DNA of 64,000 bases from assembly GCA_022579005.1 (NCBI GenBank), contig MU401571.1, forward strand, positions 1 to 64,000, written 5' to 3'. This DNA is from Poronia punctata (lineage: Eukaryota > Ascomycota > Sordariomycetes > Xylariales > Xylariaceae). Positions 48,011 to 61,700 of this stretch are shown piece after piece. The notes below the pieces were generated by a model that was not told where the DNA came from, did not search any database, and worked only from the letters and a program-made list of their open reading frames with translations. The translations under genes were made by a program, and so were the position numbers. Within the stretch, counting starts at the first letter, position 1, and each line of letters begins with the position of its first letter.

Positions 48011-51000
48011 TAGAAGTAAGCTTAGCTATGGGGAGGCAGTTTAACCACTTGCCTAGGTAGTAGTCAGGTTATGGTTAGGCCGGGAATATTGCTGTATGTA
48101 GGAGCAGGATAGAGGGAAAAGGGGACAAAAAAGATACCTATGCAGCTATACCTCGATACCAGTGATATGGAACATATACGAGGTTATTCTTACTGCAGTG
48201 CCTGACTTTGGGAACCTATGACAGAGTGAGATGCAAATGCAATATCTGGTCTGCAGTAGCGCCAGGCACACTCAGGCACAATGTTGGGGACGGTTCCGCG
48301 CCACAAGTCTGTCGTGCTGCGATTTGGCATTTCGATTTAAATCCGACTGGACGGCAGTTCCGACCCGTATTACTTTAGACTCGCATGCCTATGGAACCTC
48401 CCTACGAGTACATACCGATTACCTACGCAAGCACGCAAGGTAGGAGGTACCTGATTCCCTGCATTCTACCTAGGGCTTGAACTGACGGTCGTTTTTCTTG
48501 TTCCTTCCCTTCCTCTCGGATACCTATGAAATGCTTGCACGGGCAACAAAAAACCGAACTGCGCCGCAACTGTTCCCAGTTGCAGTTACCCATAGAGCGT
48601 CATCACTCGATACACTCACGGAAGCATTCCGCTGCGGTGTCATGGTAGAGAAGAGCAAAACAGCCCTGGATCTCCAGCGAGCGCCGAGGCAAACAAGCTC
48701 CCCTTTTTGTACGTAGCTATCAGCGCGCTTTACGAGTAGTCTAGTTCAAACTTTTTTTACACAAAAGCAGCTGCATGCTTCATGCTTGCTTTTTATTCTG
48801 GGACCTACCTATTCACAAGCTTGACACCTCCCTTACGTGAGTCTGTGTATCCCAGATCGCGTCGCCGATCTCGTCTATGCTCATGCAACTTTGAAGACCG
48901 AATATTAGGGAGTCTTGTGCCATGCCATTCTACCAACGTCAGAGGAACATGTATTATTGATACGAGCTGAGACCGGAGGGCGAGGCTATTTTACTGATGA
49001 ACAAGTCGCGTCGCGGAAGGACCCTGCGAAAGGAAGCTCGTGTTTGTGTGACCTTTTTTTGCGGTCTTGAGCGCGCGTTTCTGGCGTCTCTCCGGCCAGG
49101 GCTATACTATTTAGTGCCTAGCTTGCGACCGCCCGTAATACGTTGGCAGGCCGCAGAATAGCTACAGCTTGCGATATTTTCCCCCTTGTATGAATAACCT
49201 GCCAAGGCTGAGTGTGACAGCCTAGGGCGTTCTGCAGCGTGACATTCTTGGCATTCTCCGATACCGTCAAATGGGGTGGGCAGAGAGGTTGGCCTGCATG
49301 TCGCGATCCACAGCATAGGCGCTCACAGTTGAGTGTGGCGTCAATCTGTATCGGTTGTTGCTATGTATGGCATTTGTATATTATGTAATTACTCTATTGC
49401 TATCGGGATGCCACTGCCACCACATGATGCCTGCTATAGGTATATCGATTGTGGGCACCTACGAGTAGGGTATACCACACCCGTTTTTGGCCTCGCCTAT
49501 CTGGTATAATCCTATATAGTTCGTGCTTTGTGCGGCTACCCGTCTATTCCACCACATCAGGTCCCGATTGAGATTGTTGCACTACATTTATATGCTTCGA
49601 ACGCCAGTCCAGATGTATATACATGGTCTTCGCATCAGCGGTAGGCCGTAGGTTTCTCGTAGTCTGGAATATTATGATGTCTGCAGACTGCGACGACCCC
49701 AACAGGAACACCCCTGGATTTTTGCAACCACATACCCACATGCCGCCCCCCGCGGTGGCTGCGGGAGCTTAGACGTTTGACTGGATCCTCGTAAGACCAA
49801 CGAGTTCGGCGGGTGAAAATGCAAGTGGCTTGCATAAGGCTTTTTTTTCATTGGGATCCAATTCCTGGAAGAGGGAAGCTCTCCACTCTACCCCACTAAC
49901 CTACATCAAGTAATACGTAGCCTGTAGGCCCCTGGAATTACGTTGTAGATAGCCTTTATTAGGCTCCCCTAGATATCTAGAGAAATAATAGCTAGGTCCA
50001 TGATGCACGTAAGGGAGGTCATGCACTACAGAGATTCGCGCCTGATCACCACTGCCGAACCAGTGCCGAAGGTAAAAAGTTTAAGAAAAGCCACCGCTGG
50101 CTAGATGGACTACCTACTTTAGTTACCGAAAAGGATAAGTATGCTTTTGGTTCCCATTTTGGTCTAATCGCGTCGTTGACTTCAGAGCCATCTTCGCTAT
50201 TCATCGCGTCATGAGCGTGTACCTCATAAACATGCCGTATGATTGAACTCTTGATCTAGTTCCATTGTGCAATAAGCTTTCAAGTACGTATGTTAGAATC
50301 TAGAATAGCTACCGCCCACACATAAACGTACATGTATGAGAGATGGCACTTGTGTCTTTGTTACGCGTTTGATAAGAGAATAAGCTACCAAGGTATTTAA
50401 CCCCCTAACCTACCAGCTTACTGTGGATCGCAGAAAGAAGATTTTACGCGTACGAGTAGGTATGTGATCGTGTTCATGTGGTCAAAGTACATACGCTAGG
50501 TATGTTCGTAGCTGGGCTAGAAAGAAATCAAGGTACGCCAATTCATTGGTCGACGGGACACGATCTATTGTCCAATACTCCGATGGCGTGGGAGCGATAT
50601 TGGAATTGGATAAGTACGAGTAGATGGATCTGCTCACTCATCCACTTAGTGTAGGTAGTCCTCACGGACCATCGGTCGTGGAGTGGCCCCAATGATCGAC
50701 TCGGATAGCAGCATTGTATGGGGAAGCCCACAATGGCCTTGTACGTCGTAGAACGTTTGGCGGATACACGGTCTCTCCCGTTGCCGTTGCGACTTCAGTA
50801 TAGTCTCGGTTGACTATGCTCTGGCGGCCAGGGACGGCAAGACCTAGTATAGGCGTGATATAGACGGTATTGTTGGAGAGTTTGTGTGGGAAGTTGGGTC
50901 GCATTGCATGGCCAGCCTGTCAACTGAAGAAAATGTTGTGGCCCGTATCTACTGCAACATACGCAGAGTCGCAGACAGCAATTAAGTAGGTAGTGAACGA

Positions 51001-54000
51001 AGGAAGAATTATTGAAGCCACCCTTTTTACGGAGCAGTTCAGGGTTCAACGACAAACTTGGCTAGTATGAAGAATCGACGATACTTCAAAGCTGACGTCT
51101 TGGACACCAAGTTAACCTGCCAGTGCCTCCACGATCTACCGAGTACCGTATCAAGATGAACCAGACTTAGGAGGTCTTTTCCGGGATTTGAACCCTGCTA
51201 AATGTTGTCAGGGTAACGAAATGACCTTTTGACATCTACCTATTATATGTTATCCTCGACGATGTGTGAGTGGGAATAGGTGAAATAATACTGAAACTCG
51301 GGGTCGTCGTGCCTTTGTGGGTTACAACCGGATGGACCCCTTCCAGCCTAGAACCTAGTTTCACCCATATGAGTTTTTACCCTGACATATTAAGATATCG
51401 AGCCGGTTGACCTGGTTGGTCAATGGCCATTGCAACATTTTTCGAGCGGCAGCAAGACCCAATGACAATTCAGGTACGGTTACGTCAACTCCAATAACAC
51501 CCAAACCGCAGCTTAATCTGAAATACAAGCTGTCCTGGGTGGCAAGTCTGGCTCCAACGAAGCAGGCTTATTTGGGACATGCTTAAAAGAAATGGAAGAT
51601 CCAGGCATATCCGTCTGTCGGGTTCGATTCTGGGGATTTGATACCGTCTCTCATCCCATGAAGAGGGCTTAATCGTCTAAGGGGAGTCGAGCCACGAAAG
51701 AGGCTGTAACGTAGGACCCCAGAGCACCCGCCGAAACATTACTTACATTGCACGACCATGTTCCCCCGGGGGTACGCATCCTTGTGAAATCCAGACTCAT
51801 CTGCTGCGTCGCCCAGTTGAGCGGTGACACCCACCCCCGCGTAGTGTGCGAACAATAGCTAAGTGAAATAGAGCTAGGCTAGGCAAGGTCAGCATATTCG
51901 GGACATTTTCGTGCGACTACCCTTCTACGTGCAGGTCTGGCGATGAACAGCGTCTAGGTGCTACTAGGAACGCCTGCACAGATCGAGGTCATTGCAGTAA
52001 GCCCGTGAAGCAAGGTATTGAAAGCGATTGGCCTCGTCAACGCAACCCCATCATGGTGCCGACGAGCTGGATGTCACGATGGATGACGATATGCGAGATG
52101 CTGTCGAGGTCGGCGAATGGGGCAAGTCGCAGATGTTGATTTGCTGACAAAATACCGCTAGCTCGAGATGAGTGAGGCGGATGTATTTCATTAGGAAAGA
52201 AAGCACCTGTCAAAGAGTGGGCAGCACTAAAGGCCTAGAGCAGGTGCTGGAGCTAGAGCTAGAGGAGCTTTGTAGCGTGATAGCTTGCTGATCTTGTTGG
52301 TTTTGGTGATTAGCGACCGTGCTACTATTGACCGGGACATCCCCCGTTGCACAATGACTGCAGGGTAACCCTAGACCATGACTCCATATTCGGCCCACTG
52401 CTGTCGAGGCTTGAGTCGTTTTTCTCCCTCTCTATGGTATTGTCAGGAAGTATTGGACACCTAGTGCCTATGAAGTCGACGCCATTCCAGAGGCTGGAAT
52501 CCTTCCCAGACACCCAAAAGGTTGTTATCTATCTATCGAGTATTTGTACAGCACCTGGGAACAACGTGGAATATCGTATTTTGGGAGCCCATGCTTCTGC
52601 CCACGCTCGTTGTTCAGCTTTCTCAAGCTTTGCTTACCAGATTATTTGCCCACATCGGTACCTGCAGATAAGCGTGGCTAATGTACCCATTTCATCACTA
52701 CCTTTCACAAGTGGGCCTGTTGTCGAGCCAAGTTTTAGTTTAATGCTGATGATAAAGCTTGACCCTCCGCCAAGAATTCGAGTCGCTTTACACATACTCG
52801 TACTCGTAGGTGTTGGGATAGGTACTTACCTACGAGTAGGTTACAGGCTACCTAACACAATTGATAGCAATAGTTTGTTTTGTCCTCACCACGGTACGAC
52901 TGGAAATGTTGGCCCTGAGCTGTGCGGGACATCAAGATCTAGGGGACCGGTCAGGCATGGTTGCATGGGAATCATGCTCTGGCAATGGGCCAATGTCGAG
53001 CAGAGATAGGTGGACATGAATTCGATCAGTATGTCGCCAGGTCGGCCGATTGGTCGCTCGCCCTAGAGGGGCTTTTAAAAAGAAAGATGATGACAATATT
53101 TGAAAAGGCTTGGATCAGAATTCACTTGACGCGTCGGGAGGGAGGGTTCGACTAGATAGGAATTTGCTTTCGTTGCGCAACAAATCACTGACATACAAAA
53201 TATGCACACACGTCTTCCCCGTGTCTTAGATGGGTCCTACTCTCTGTTTAGTAAATGCAACTGTGCTCAACGTCTTTTTTTTGCTCCCCTGCGCCTCATC
53301 ACTGCGTCCCTCGCGTTATAGCATTTAATACCTGACACTGTTACCTTGGTCCATGAACTTCGTAAGAACAACAGGTTGGTGTTTCGCCGCGTTGTGGGAT
53401 ATTGTGATCACTCTACGTTTGATAAAGGCGCGATCGCGCGAGTTTGACAAATCTGAAGAAGTGATCAAGCAGACATATATTATTATATCACATTTTATCG
53501 CAAATAAAAACTGCGTTGACCTTGGAACAAACTTGTCTTTAGGAATGGATGGTCACTCTACAGTGTATAAGTTCTGTTTTTCTTACGGTATAATATCTCT
53601 CGGACAGATGATGCGACTGGAATGGTAGCTCCCGTAGGTACCTCACTTTAACTAGCACTCATTGCTGATAGGTAATGATAAATTAGATATAACCAAGGAA
53701 TATGTATCCTACGTATTATAACCTTGTCTTAATATTAGACTGAATACGGTGGCACGACCTGTACGATGCTTCTTGTTGGAGTTAGATCGCCAATAGGTGA
53801 GCTTACTCCGAACGTCTTAGCGTCTAATCAGGGGCACATCACAGTCTGTATCCACACACAAGTCAGGGGCCACGCTGTGGGGGCATACGCTTACCTTCTT
53901 CGAATTGGTAGGCAAGTAGACACGGTAGGTACGGCAGGGGTGACGAGCAGGGTACGGAATACCTGCCCTACGACCGTCACTTTTGCCTCTCTCGGAGAGG

Positions 54001-55072
54001 TGAGCCGACCACACTAGACGACGAGACTAGACCAGGGCAAGAACCAGGGGGGCTTGAAGGTAGGTAGGTACTGTAATGGTCGTACCTACTCCTGGTTGCT
54101 CTTCTTATTATCGTTTCTACTCCCATCTTTCCTCTTACGCACCTATTATCTCTTGCGACTTGCGATCTGGGATCCAAAATTCCAAGGATCTGAGACAAAC
54201 CACACGCCATCATCACGACTTACAATTACAACCGTGGAAGGGAAACAGTTTATTTTTGCTCGGAAGCATACAGGCGGAACTAGGCGTCTAGGTAATAGGA
54301 AGGAGGAGAGAAGGGGAAACGATCGGGCTTCTATTTTCGTCGCAGTCCGCGTTCATATCATATCCCACGGGTAGCTGCACATAACGCACGAGGTATGCTA
54401 TTCAGCTTTCCGAATTTTTGCTTCTGCTATAACTCTATACGGACCGCTTCTCCCCATCATATCTCGATTTTATCCGTATATCGACAGAGGATGGAAGAAG
54501 ACTGTTGTTGTACCACAAGAAGAATCCTTCGCGAAAGAGCCTTTTGGGACTTGGGGCGGCTTGGTTTCCTTTTTTTCGGTCCCATCTATTCCACCAGACG
54601 AGGATTGGGGGTTGCAAACTATGAGATCCCCAGGGGACATTCCCGGTGTTTCGCATTGCCTACCCGTCTCAGTCCCGAATCAGCTCTCCCTTCATTCCAC
54701 CCTTACCCACACCCCACGACTGGCACAGGCAAACAAGCCCTCCGACCTTCCTCCAGCTGACCTAAACAGCTAACAGCCACCGCGCTAGCAGGAAATTGGC
54801 TTCGCTATTCTGCGATCGTCTTTCTCGACCTGTGTTCCAAGAGCATCGATTGCAGCATTTACGAGACTCCTATCAACCCAGGTAGCGAGTTGTGGGAATA
54901 GTACTGTGGACCAAACTGAGCGAAAGGTGTTTGAAAAGATCGCTAGGTCTTGCAGTTATATTAGTCCGTGGACCTTGGCTACGATTCGTCACCGCAACAG
55001 AGTTTATACGTCCCGGCGCTCACCAGCAGTTGGAGCCCTCATGGTGGTTCTTACCTTCTTTTCACAGCAATC
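48011..55072. other. Gene-poor region, part 2, and RasGEF upstream region
   Basis: About 7 kb of near-normal composition without a supported gene. The longest ORF (52347-53009, 220 codons) has no domain, no splice support and no codon bias I can see. TACGAGTA-type octamers are dense here (48403, 48731, 49460, 50451, 50615, 52795, 52801, 52831). Two tRNA-like T-arm sequences (about 51176 and 51620) lack the rest of a tRNA. The last 700 bp must contain the RasGEF promoter and perhaps a 5' UTR intron, since TTTCACAG lies directly before the ATG. Confidence 0.45.
52795..52838. repeat. Cluster of three TACGAGTA-type octamers
   Basis: Two overlapping TACTCGTA copies (52795-52802, 52801-52808) and one inverted copy (52831-52838) lie within 44 bases. 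This is the densest group of an octamer that recurs throughout the intergenic DNA of the window. Confidence 0.85.
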
Positions 55073-58000
55073 ATGATGCTGGACACACAACCCGATAGAT
55101 CTAGCTTGCAGGTTGCGCCCCTCGCAATTGCGAGAAGCTGCTACGAATCCTCGAACGCTAGCTCACAGGATGAGGGAACTATCGATTCTTCGATAGGCGT
55201 ATATTCGCCATCCCGGATAACGGCGAATGGGTCGCAGGAAGGGGAAGAAGTCGTCGCTCAATGTCAACCGACACGTCCGATATTTCATAATTTCCTGCGA
55301 GCGTTTTATCCCTTCCAACCGGCCTGTACCGTATCCGACACTACGATTACTCTACCACTCGATGAAGGGGACGTGGTCCTGGTGCATTCGATCCATACCA
55401 ATGGATGGGCTGATGGCACATTGCTTGCAACGGGTGCGAGGGGCTGGTTACCCACGAATTATTGTGAAGCATACGAGCCGGAGGAGATGAGGAACCTGCT
55501 AAAAGCTATACTTAACTTCTGGGACCTCCTTAGGAGTACGGTCGCTGATGATCAAGACATTTTCGAGAACCAGGAGTTCATGAAAGGCATCATTGCCGGC
55601 GTGCGTTATCTTTTGGTTAGTATCCCCTCGGATCATCTGCTGCTGGCCAAGGTCTAAATTTTGGTATTCTAGGAACGTACCCATTGCCTGACGCGTGAAA
55701 CGCCAACAATCCAGAGGAGTGATATACTTCGACGGGGCCGCAAGGGATTGCTCTCGGAGCTTTCGATGTTGGTGAAGACTGCGAAGCGGTTACAAGGGCT
55801 CCTGAGGTTCTCTGCACATTATATCAACGACGTAAATGACGTAGTGGACGAAATGATTCTGAGAGCCTTCAAGGTTGTGGTGAGGGGTGTGCGATTTCTC
55901 GACCTCCTAGAAGAAGATCGACGTTCCCGTGCGCCGGCAGTAACGGTCATGGCAACTGTGATGGAGGAATCATTTGTCCCACCGACGCCACCCTCGGAGA
56001 CGACTGGTTGTGAACAAGGGACGGGGGAGGCAGAAAATGCAGCCTACCGAACGAATACGGACGAGAAGTCGGAAAACACGTGGGATGACGCGACACAAGC
56101 GAACGGGCTAACCCCTCAGCGTTTGCCATGCGCCCAATCAACGACAAACGACCAAGGAAGTCGAATGTCTCAGAGAACTCTGCAGATCACCAATCGACTA
56201 TCGGCTAGCATAGCGCACAGGGTATCTCTTGCCGGACGGCCAGAATCCGCACAACCCCAAAACCTGATCTCAGAACAACTCAGCTCGTGCCATGACACAT
56301 TCTTATCGCACCTAAGCACCCTGATCGGTCGTCTCGGTCTGCTTTCTCGAACAGAGCTTGCCTTGTCTATCAGGTTGTCCACAACGTCTGGTGGGGCGCT
56401 CTGGGGTGTGGTGAACGTGGTGTGTGACTATAATACCGTCGTTCTAGAGTCGTTAGAATCGGCGCGTGCGGCCATGTTCGATCACATATGCGAGCTGGTC
56501 TCGTCGGCGCGGGTGGTCTTGAAGAGCTGTGACGCCGAGGTCGATCACAATGTCACCCCACACGACGATACTTTACAGCAAGCCGCAATCCACTGTGTGA
56601 GGACCGCCGGCGAGTGTGTCGCGAGAACGAAATGGGTGCTTGAGAAAATTGGAGATTTTGAATTCGAAGTACAAGAGACCAACCTCGGCCTTGACCTGAG
56701 CATCTTCGAATCCGTCTGCGAAAGCCGTCCGCGTACCCCAGAAAAGACCAGTGTTGCGGAGTTAATGGAAACACCACTTTCTCCAACTACCTCGTCAGTC
56801 CACCTGTCAAGGGATAAACCACTCCCCGAAATCCCGTCATCCGCCACGGCAGTTGGCCCTAGGGAGCCTGGAGAGGTGCCACTGCCCTTATCTCGGCCAC
56901 AGTCCGCGGCAGGGGGTGAAGAACCGTCGATCCGCATATCCGCTGGTGCGCTGCGCCGGCCATCCCTGCCGCCGTTGCCTAAGCTCAGCACAACCCTCAT
57001 TCCAGACGAGCCGTACAGTCCCGTGACGGAGGCTTCACACGAGATTGACTTACATAGCTCGTTCAGGTCGGATACTGGAACGGCCACCAGCTCGGGAACC
57101 AGCAGTTCATATCTTAGCCGTGATTCTGAGACTAGTGTCATGTCGCAGACCTCAACTCGCGCCACCACTCCAGATAGCGCCCAACCGAGGAATCAACCGT
57201 CCCTGTCCGATCTCAGTACGGCCGGTAGCTCCGCACTCACCGAAGAGGTGGAAGAAGTGGAATCGAAACTACTCGAGAAGACTTTTGCACATGAGCTGAT
57301 GTTCAACAAAGACGGCCAGGTAGTGGGCGGCTCTCTACCCGCACTGGTGGAAAGGCTTACAACGCACGAGACGACACCCGATGCAATGTTTGTATCGGCC
57401 TTTTATCTCACATTCCGCTTGTTTTGCACGCCTACTCAGCTGGCCGAGGTATTGATCGACCGATTCGATTACGTGGGAGATAGTCCCAGTATCGCAAGCC
57501 TCGTCCGTCTGCGAGTATACAATGTCCTCAAGGGTTGGCTGGAATCTCATTGGCGGGATGCAACAGACAATGAAGCTTTGCCCACAATTGCCCGCTTCGC
57601 CGAGTTCAAGTTGGCCGCAGTGATAAAAACTGCGGGACAACGCCTTATGGATCTGATACAACGTGTTACCTCTGCCGAAAGCCAGACGGTATCACGCCTG
57701 GCACCGGCATTGGCAAAGCCCGCTACCTCTTCGGCGCCATCGGTCCCTACCGACGGAACCGTACCGGCGCCTCTCCTGTCGAAGAGCCAGCACAACCTAC
57801 TTAGTAACTGGAAGTCGGGGGGCAGCTCGCCCTCGATTATAGACTTCGACCCTCTCGAGCTTGCCCGCCAGATTACCTTGAAGCAGATCTCGCTTTTCTG
57901 CTTGATCAAGCCCGAGGAGTTGCTGGGGTCCCAGTGGATGAAGAAAGGCGGGGTCGACTCACCTAACGTCAAAGCCATGTCCGGCTTCTCCAACGACCTT

Positions 58001-58714
58001 TCCAACTTTGTAGCGGACACTATTCTGCAATATTCGGAAGTCAAAAAACGCGCGGCAGTGATCAAGCACTGGATTAAGATCGCAAGTCAATGTCTCGAGC
58101 TGAACAACTACGATGGCCTCATGGCTATCCTTTGCAGCCTGAACAGTTCAGTAATCAACCGGCTGCGCAAAACCTGGGACCTGGTGAGCCCGAGACGGCG
58201 GGAGATGCTCAAGGGCCTCTATGCCGTGGTTGATCCGTCAAACAACACAAAGGCGCTTCGAGCACGGCTCCAGGCCCACGTGCCGCCGTGCCTCCCGTTT
58301 CTGGGAATGTATCTCACAGACCTTACTTTCATCGACGTTGGCAATTCTCCTACCAAGCAACTGCCCGGTTCCGGATGCGAGGGTCAGGGCATGACGGTGG
58401 TCAATTTTGACAAGTATAGCCGTACTGCCAAGATCGTCAATGACCTGCAACGGTTCCAACTCCCTTACAAGCTTACCGAGATTCCGGAGATGCAGGAATG
58501 GTTTCAAGCCCAGATTACCCGGATGAAAGAGTTGGACCAGAGCAATGTTGAGGTCGCTTATTACCGGAAGAGTCTACTCCTGGAACCAAGAGAAACCTCG
58601 CTGCGGACGCCGGCCGAAGCGCCGACTCCTTCCACCCAAGCTCCGTCTAAGGGTGACCTCTTCGGGTGGATATCCCGCGACCGACACAACAATCACGCCG
58701 CCGTTGCGATATAG
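55073..58714 (+). CDS. Ras guanine-nucleotide exchange factor, Cdc25-type, with SH3 domain
   Basis: Exons 55073-55615 and 55673-58714 give 1,194 residues. The intron is 57 bp (GTTAGT donor, TTCTAG acceptor). I start at the first in-frame ATG (MMLDTQPDRSS). The frame is open further upstream but offers no ATG. Residues about 76-133 form an SH3 domain (AFYPFQ, DEGDVVLVHS, NGWADG, GWLPTNYCE). A long linker rich in Ser, Pro and Thr follows. The RasGEF N-terminal module begins near 713 (FAHELMFNKDGQVVGGSLPALVERL). The catalytic Cdc25 domain runs from about 905 to 1140, with FDPLELARQITLKQISLFCLI, NDLSNFVADTIL, KHWIKIASQCLELNNYDGLMAI and PCLPFLGMYLTDLTFID. The protein should load GTP onto Ras at the plasma membrane and feed cAMP/PKA and MAPK signalling. 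The domain order matches S. cerevisiae Cdc25, so an orthologue is likely but not proven. Confidence 0.93.
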
Positions 58715-61700
58715 AAAGAATCCCCTGGGGCCAGGGCCGCCTGTCCTCACCTTTACCCCCAACCGTCATTTGAGTGTTTTACTCGCACTGACCACTGTTC
58801 GGCGTTGCATTAACGTCCTCCTATTTCTCGCGATTTTTATGATACCCATATCCTTTCTCTTTGCATGCACGCCATTAACACAGAATTTTGGATTTACTGT
58901 GAGGCCGAACAGTCAGCATGATCTACTTATATCGCGTCATATTGCGTTTGAGGGCGAAAAGAAACGCTCGGAAACAAAACTATAAATCTTATTATCGACA
59001 TATATCCCTGTACAGACCGCGGCCGCTGCTTTCAAGCGCCCGCCCCATCACCATTATGCCCATGTGCCATGTCAGATGCGAACTTCTGGCAAAGTTGGGG
59101 GTGACGATGATTGTCTCAACGACGTCCTATCATGGCCGGATGGGAAAAGGGGAACGGGGAATCGTCCCCAAGATTGGGACAGCAGTATTATTGTATAATG
59201 TGTACAGGATGTTTGGAAACGTTAGCTGATGCCGTGGGAAGAACTTGGAGTGAGGGGCCTCGAAAATAATTATTACTATCAGGGCCCAGAGCCTTTCTAA
59301 AGGTACAAAAAGGGTTACGGTCATGGGCGGAATTATGTTTTTGTTTTTGGCCCTTCTTTTTATCTCACCAAGGTGGGATATGCTCAGAGTTCCGTGTTAC
59401 TTGGTCAGTAACTCGAGGGGAACATGATTGGAAAAGCTATTTCTCGGCAGATTTTATGTTAACGGCTCACGCCCTCTTTTACTACAACCTACCATCTACT
59501 TGTTTTGATGGCATGACCAGGACGGAATGGAATGGATTGGAACACGGCTTGGTTATAAGGTTCTCGTGTATACGCATGTAGAAAAGTGAAAACAAGATAA
59601 TACATATTATACCCTTTGCTGTACTTGTCACATCCTACTATGCTTGTGCCTGATTCATAACTCTCTTGGTCTTCATCTGTACTGCTCTTATATATTCTTG
59701 AAGTAGGTTGATAAGGCCCCTAACATTTCCTACGTATACTCGATAGCACGGTATTACTAGAGGTAGGGAGGGAGAGAGAGGTGATAGTGGAAGATGAAGG
59801 GGCAACAACTGTGGTTTTGAGTAGGTATTTCAATAGCGTTTTGTTTTGTTCTGTTTGTTAAGACGGGTAAGAAAGGCAATAAAAAGAGAATGATTTAGAT
59901 TAGATAGATACCTAGGTCAGGTGAGGCTCAGCTTTTGGAAAGGGTTCAACTGACAAGACGAGGCAGGTTGGGTCGGGGTTAGGAAGGGTTCTTTTGCTTA
60001 CGAGTAGGTAGGGTGGTAGGTTCCATTGTTTGTTACATTTACAATTTGATGGTGCCATGTGGCGTTCCGTGTCCAAGTTCCCTGTTGGTTGGGGTGGAAC
60101 GTACCGTACCTACCTTACCATACATAATACCTACCCATACCCTAACTAGATGCTTTAAGGAATGTTGTCTTTGAAGGCCGGCCATGGATGAATGAATGAA
60201 TGAATAGATGGCACTCACACTGCTTTTACTTACTTACTTTTGGATTATGTTGACACTTGGATATTGTGCTATATACCGACTTTACCACATGGTGAATTGC
60301 CAAGGTTAGAAATACCTATCGTACACCTACGTGTACAAGGCAGGTTCTATTAATAGATGATCTGATCAAGCTAAAATGCTGGGTCCGTACTTGTAAAAAT
60401 GGTGGTAAGTCTAAAGGTTACCGGTAGGCTTTTACTCGCAGGTTGTCAACATTGCTTGCTGTCAAAAAAAGGGCAAATGACGGTGTCTATATAAGGTTAG
60501 GTTAGCTCAGCTGCTATGTATCCGACATGAAGCAAGCAAACGAAGCCTCGTGGCAAAGCCGCATCGTTGCGTGCCGTGGATTGGAACTTGAACTACTAGT
60601 CTAGGTAGGTAATCCTGCAGGCTATGCAACTACACTACCTAGAAAGCATGCCGTGTACCTACTCTTTCACGATGCTGGGTTCATCCCGGTGAATAATAAG
60701 CTGTCTTCTCAAAAGCTATGTAGTTACCTCCATGCAACCTTGCTTGCGTTTCAAGGGAGCTGGCTTTTAGGCCGTTATAAGGAGAAGATGCCAAGGTGGG
60801 AAATGTAACATGGAGACAGATGTCCATGCTTTTAGGTTAGGTCGTTGATTGCCACTAGTTACAGGTACTAGAAACTCTTATCATTTATAAGCGTTCTTCT
60901 AGCTCGCAGCCTCAGGACGTTGACGTTTTTAGATGGGTGGGTAGGCTGTTGTTGGGGTCAAATTGGGGATATCTCTCCTCACGGTGACAGGGAGGGGAAT
61001 TACACATGTAAAAGTGCTCTAGAGTCCAGATAGATAATAGACGTTTTGAACTTCCAAAATGCCTATGATTATTTATTGTATTTAATTGGGCATTCCACAT
61101 GAAATGTACACGTAAATGGGATCACATGTTTAAATGCAAAGAAAGTCAAGTCCTACCATCTTAGATAAAGCATCCTAGAATACCAAAGAGCCACGCGGTT
61201 TGAAAGGTCCACTGCCTAATCTATCTGGGTCGGTATGTCCTATTTAGACTGACCCGTGTAGCTGGGACTTGAAGATGCGGTAAGGAATATTGAAAACCAA
61301 CAGCGCAGGTGAATTGATCTTACGTGATCCTTTTTGCTTATATCTCATCAAAGAAACGGTGGATGAATAAACTGGAGCTAACAAACACGACTTGAAACAA
61401 TATCTATCTAACCTATGTCCATGTGGCACAGAAAGTCCAACAGATAAGGAATAGTAGGTACCTAGTCAGATCTTGTAGCGTCAATAGGTCAATTGTCTGC
61501 ACGCATGTTCTCATAGTCAGGTAGGTTTTAGGTATTTCAACAGGACGTTTGGTTGTTGTTGGTTGGAGTTGGCTTGGCCAACTATCTAGATAACTGTTGG
61601 AAGTGCACGGGCAACGTTACATACTCGGAATAGTGAACAAACAGAGCAAGTGAGATTTGTAAAAGTAGCGTGGTAGTGTGGTAGCATATTACCTAAAACC

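Noticed and set aside
51170..51250. tRNA-like T-arm (GGGTTCAAATCCC on the minus strand)
   Set aside because: The acceptor stem does not pair, and no D-arm or anticodon arm could be placed 5' of it.
51600..51645. Second tRNA-like T-loop (GGGTTCGATTC, plus strand)
   Set aside because: The T stem has mismatches, and no acceptor or D-arm was found upstream.
52347..53009. 220-codon ORF on the plus strand
   Set aside because: No recognisable domain or signal peptide, no splice context, and composition like the surrounding non-coding DNA. An ORF this long is not surprising in 11.7 kb of near-50% GC sequence.
54968..55072. Upstream extension of the RasGEF reading frame
   Set aside because: The frame is open but begins with GTG, not ATG. 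A possible acceptor (TTTCACAG) sits just before the ATG at 55073, so this is more likely leader or intron.
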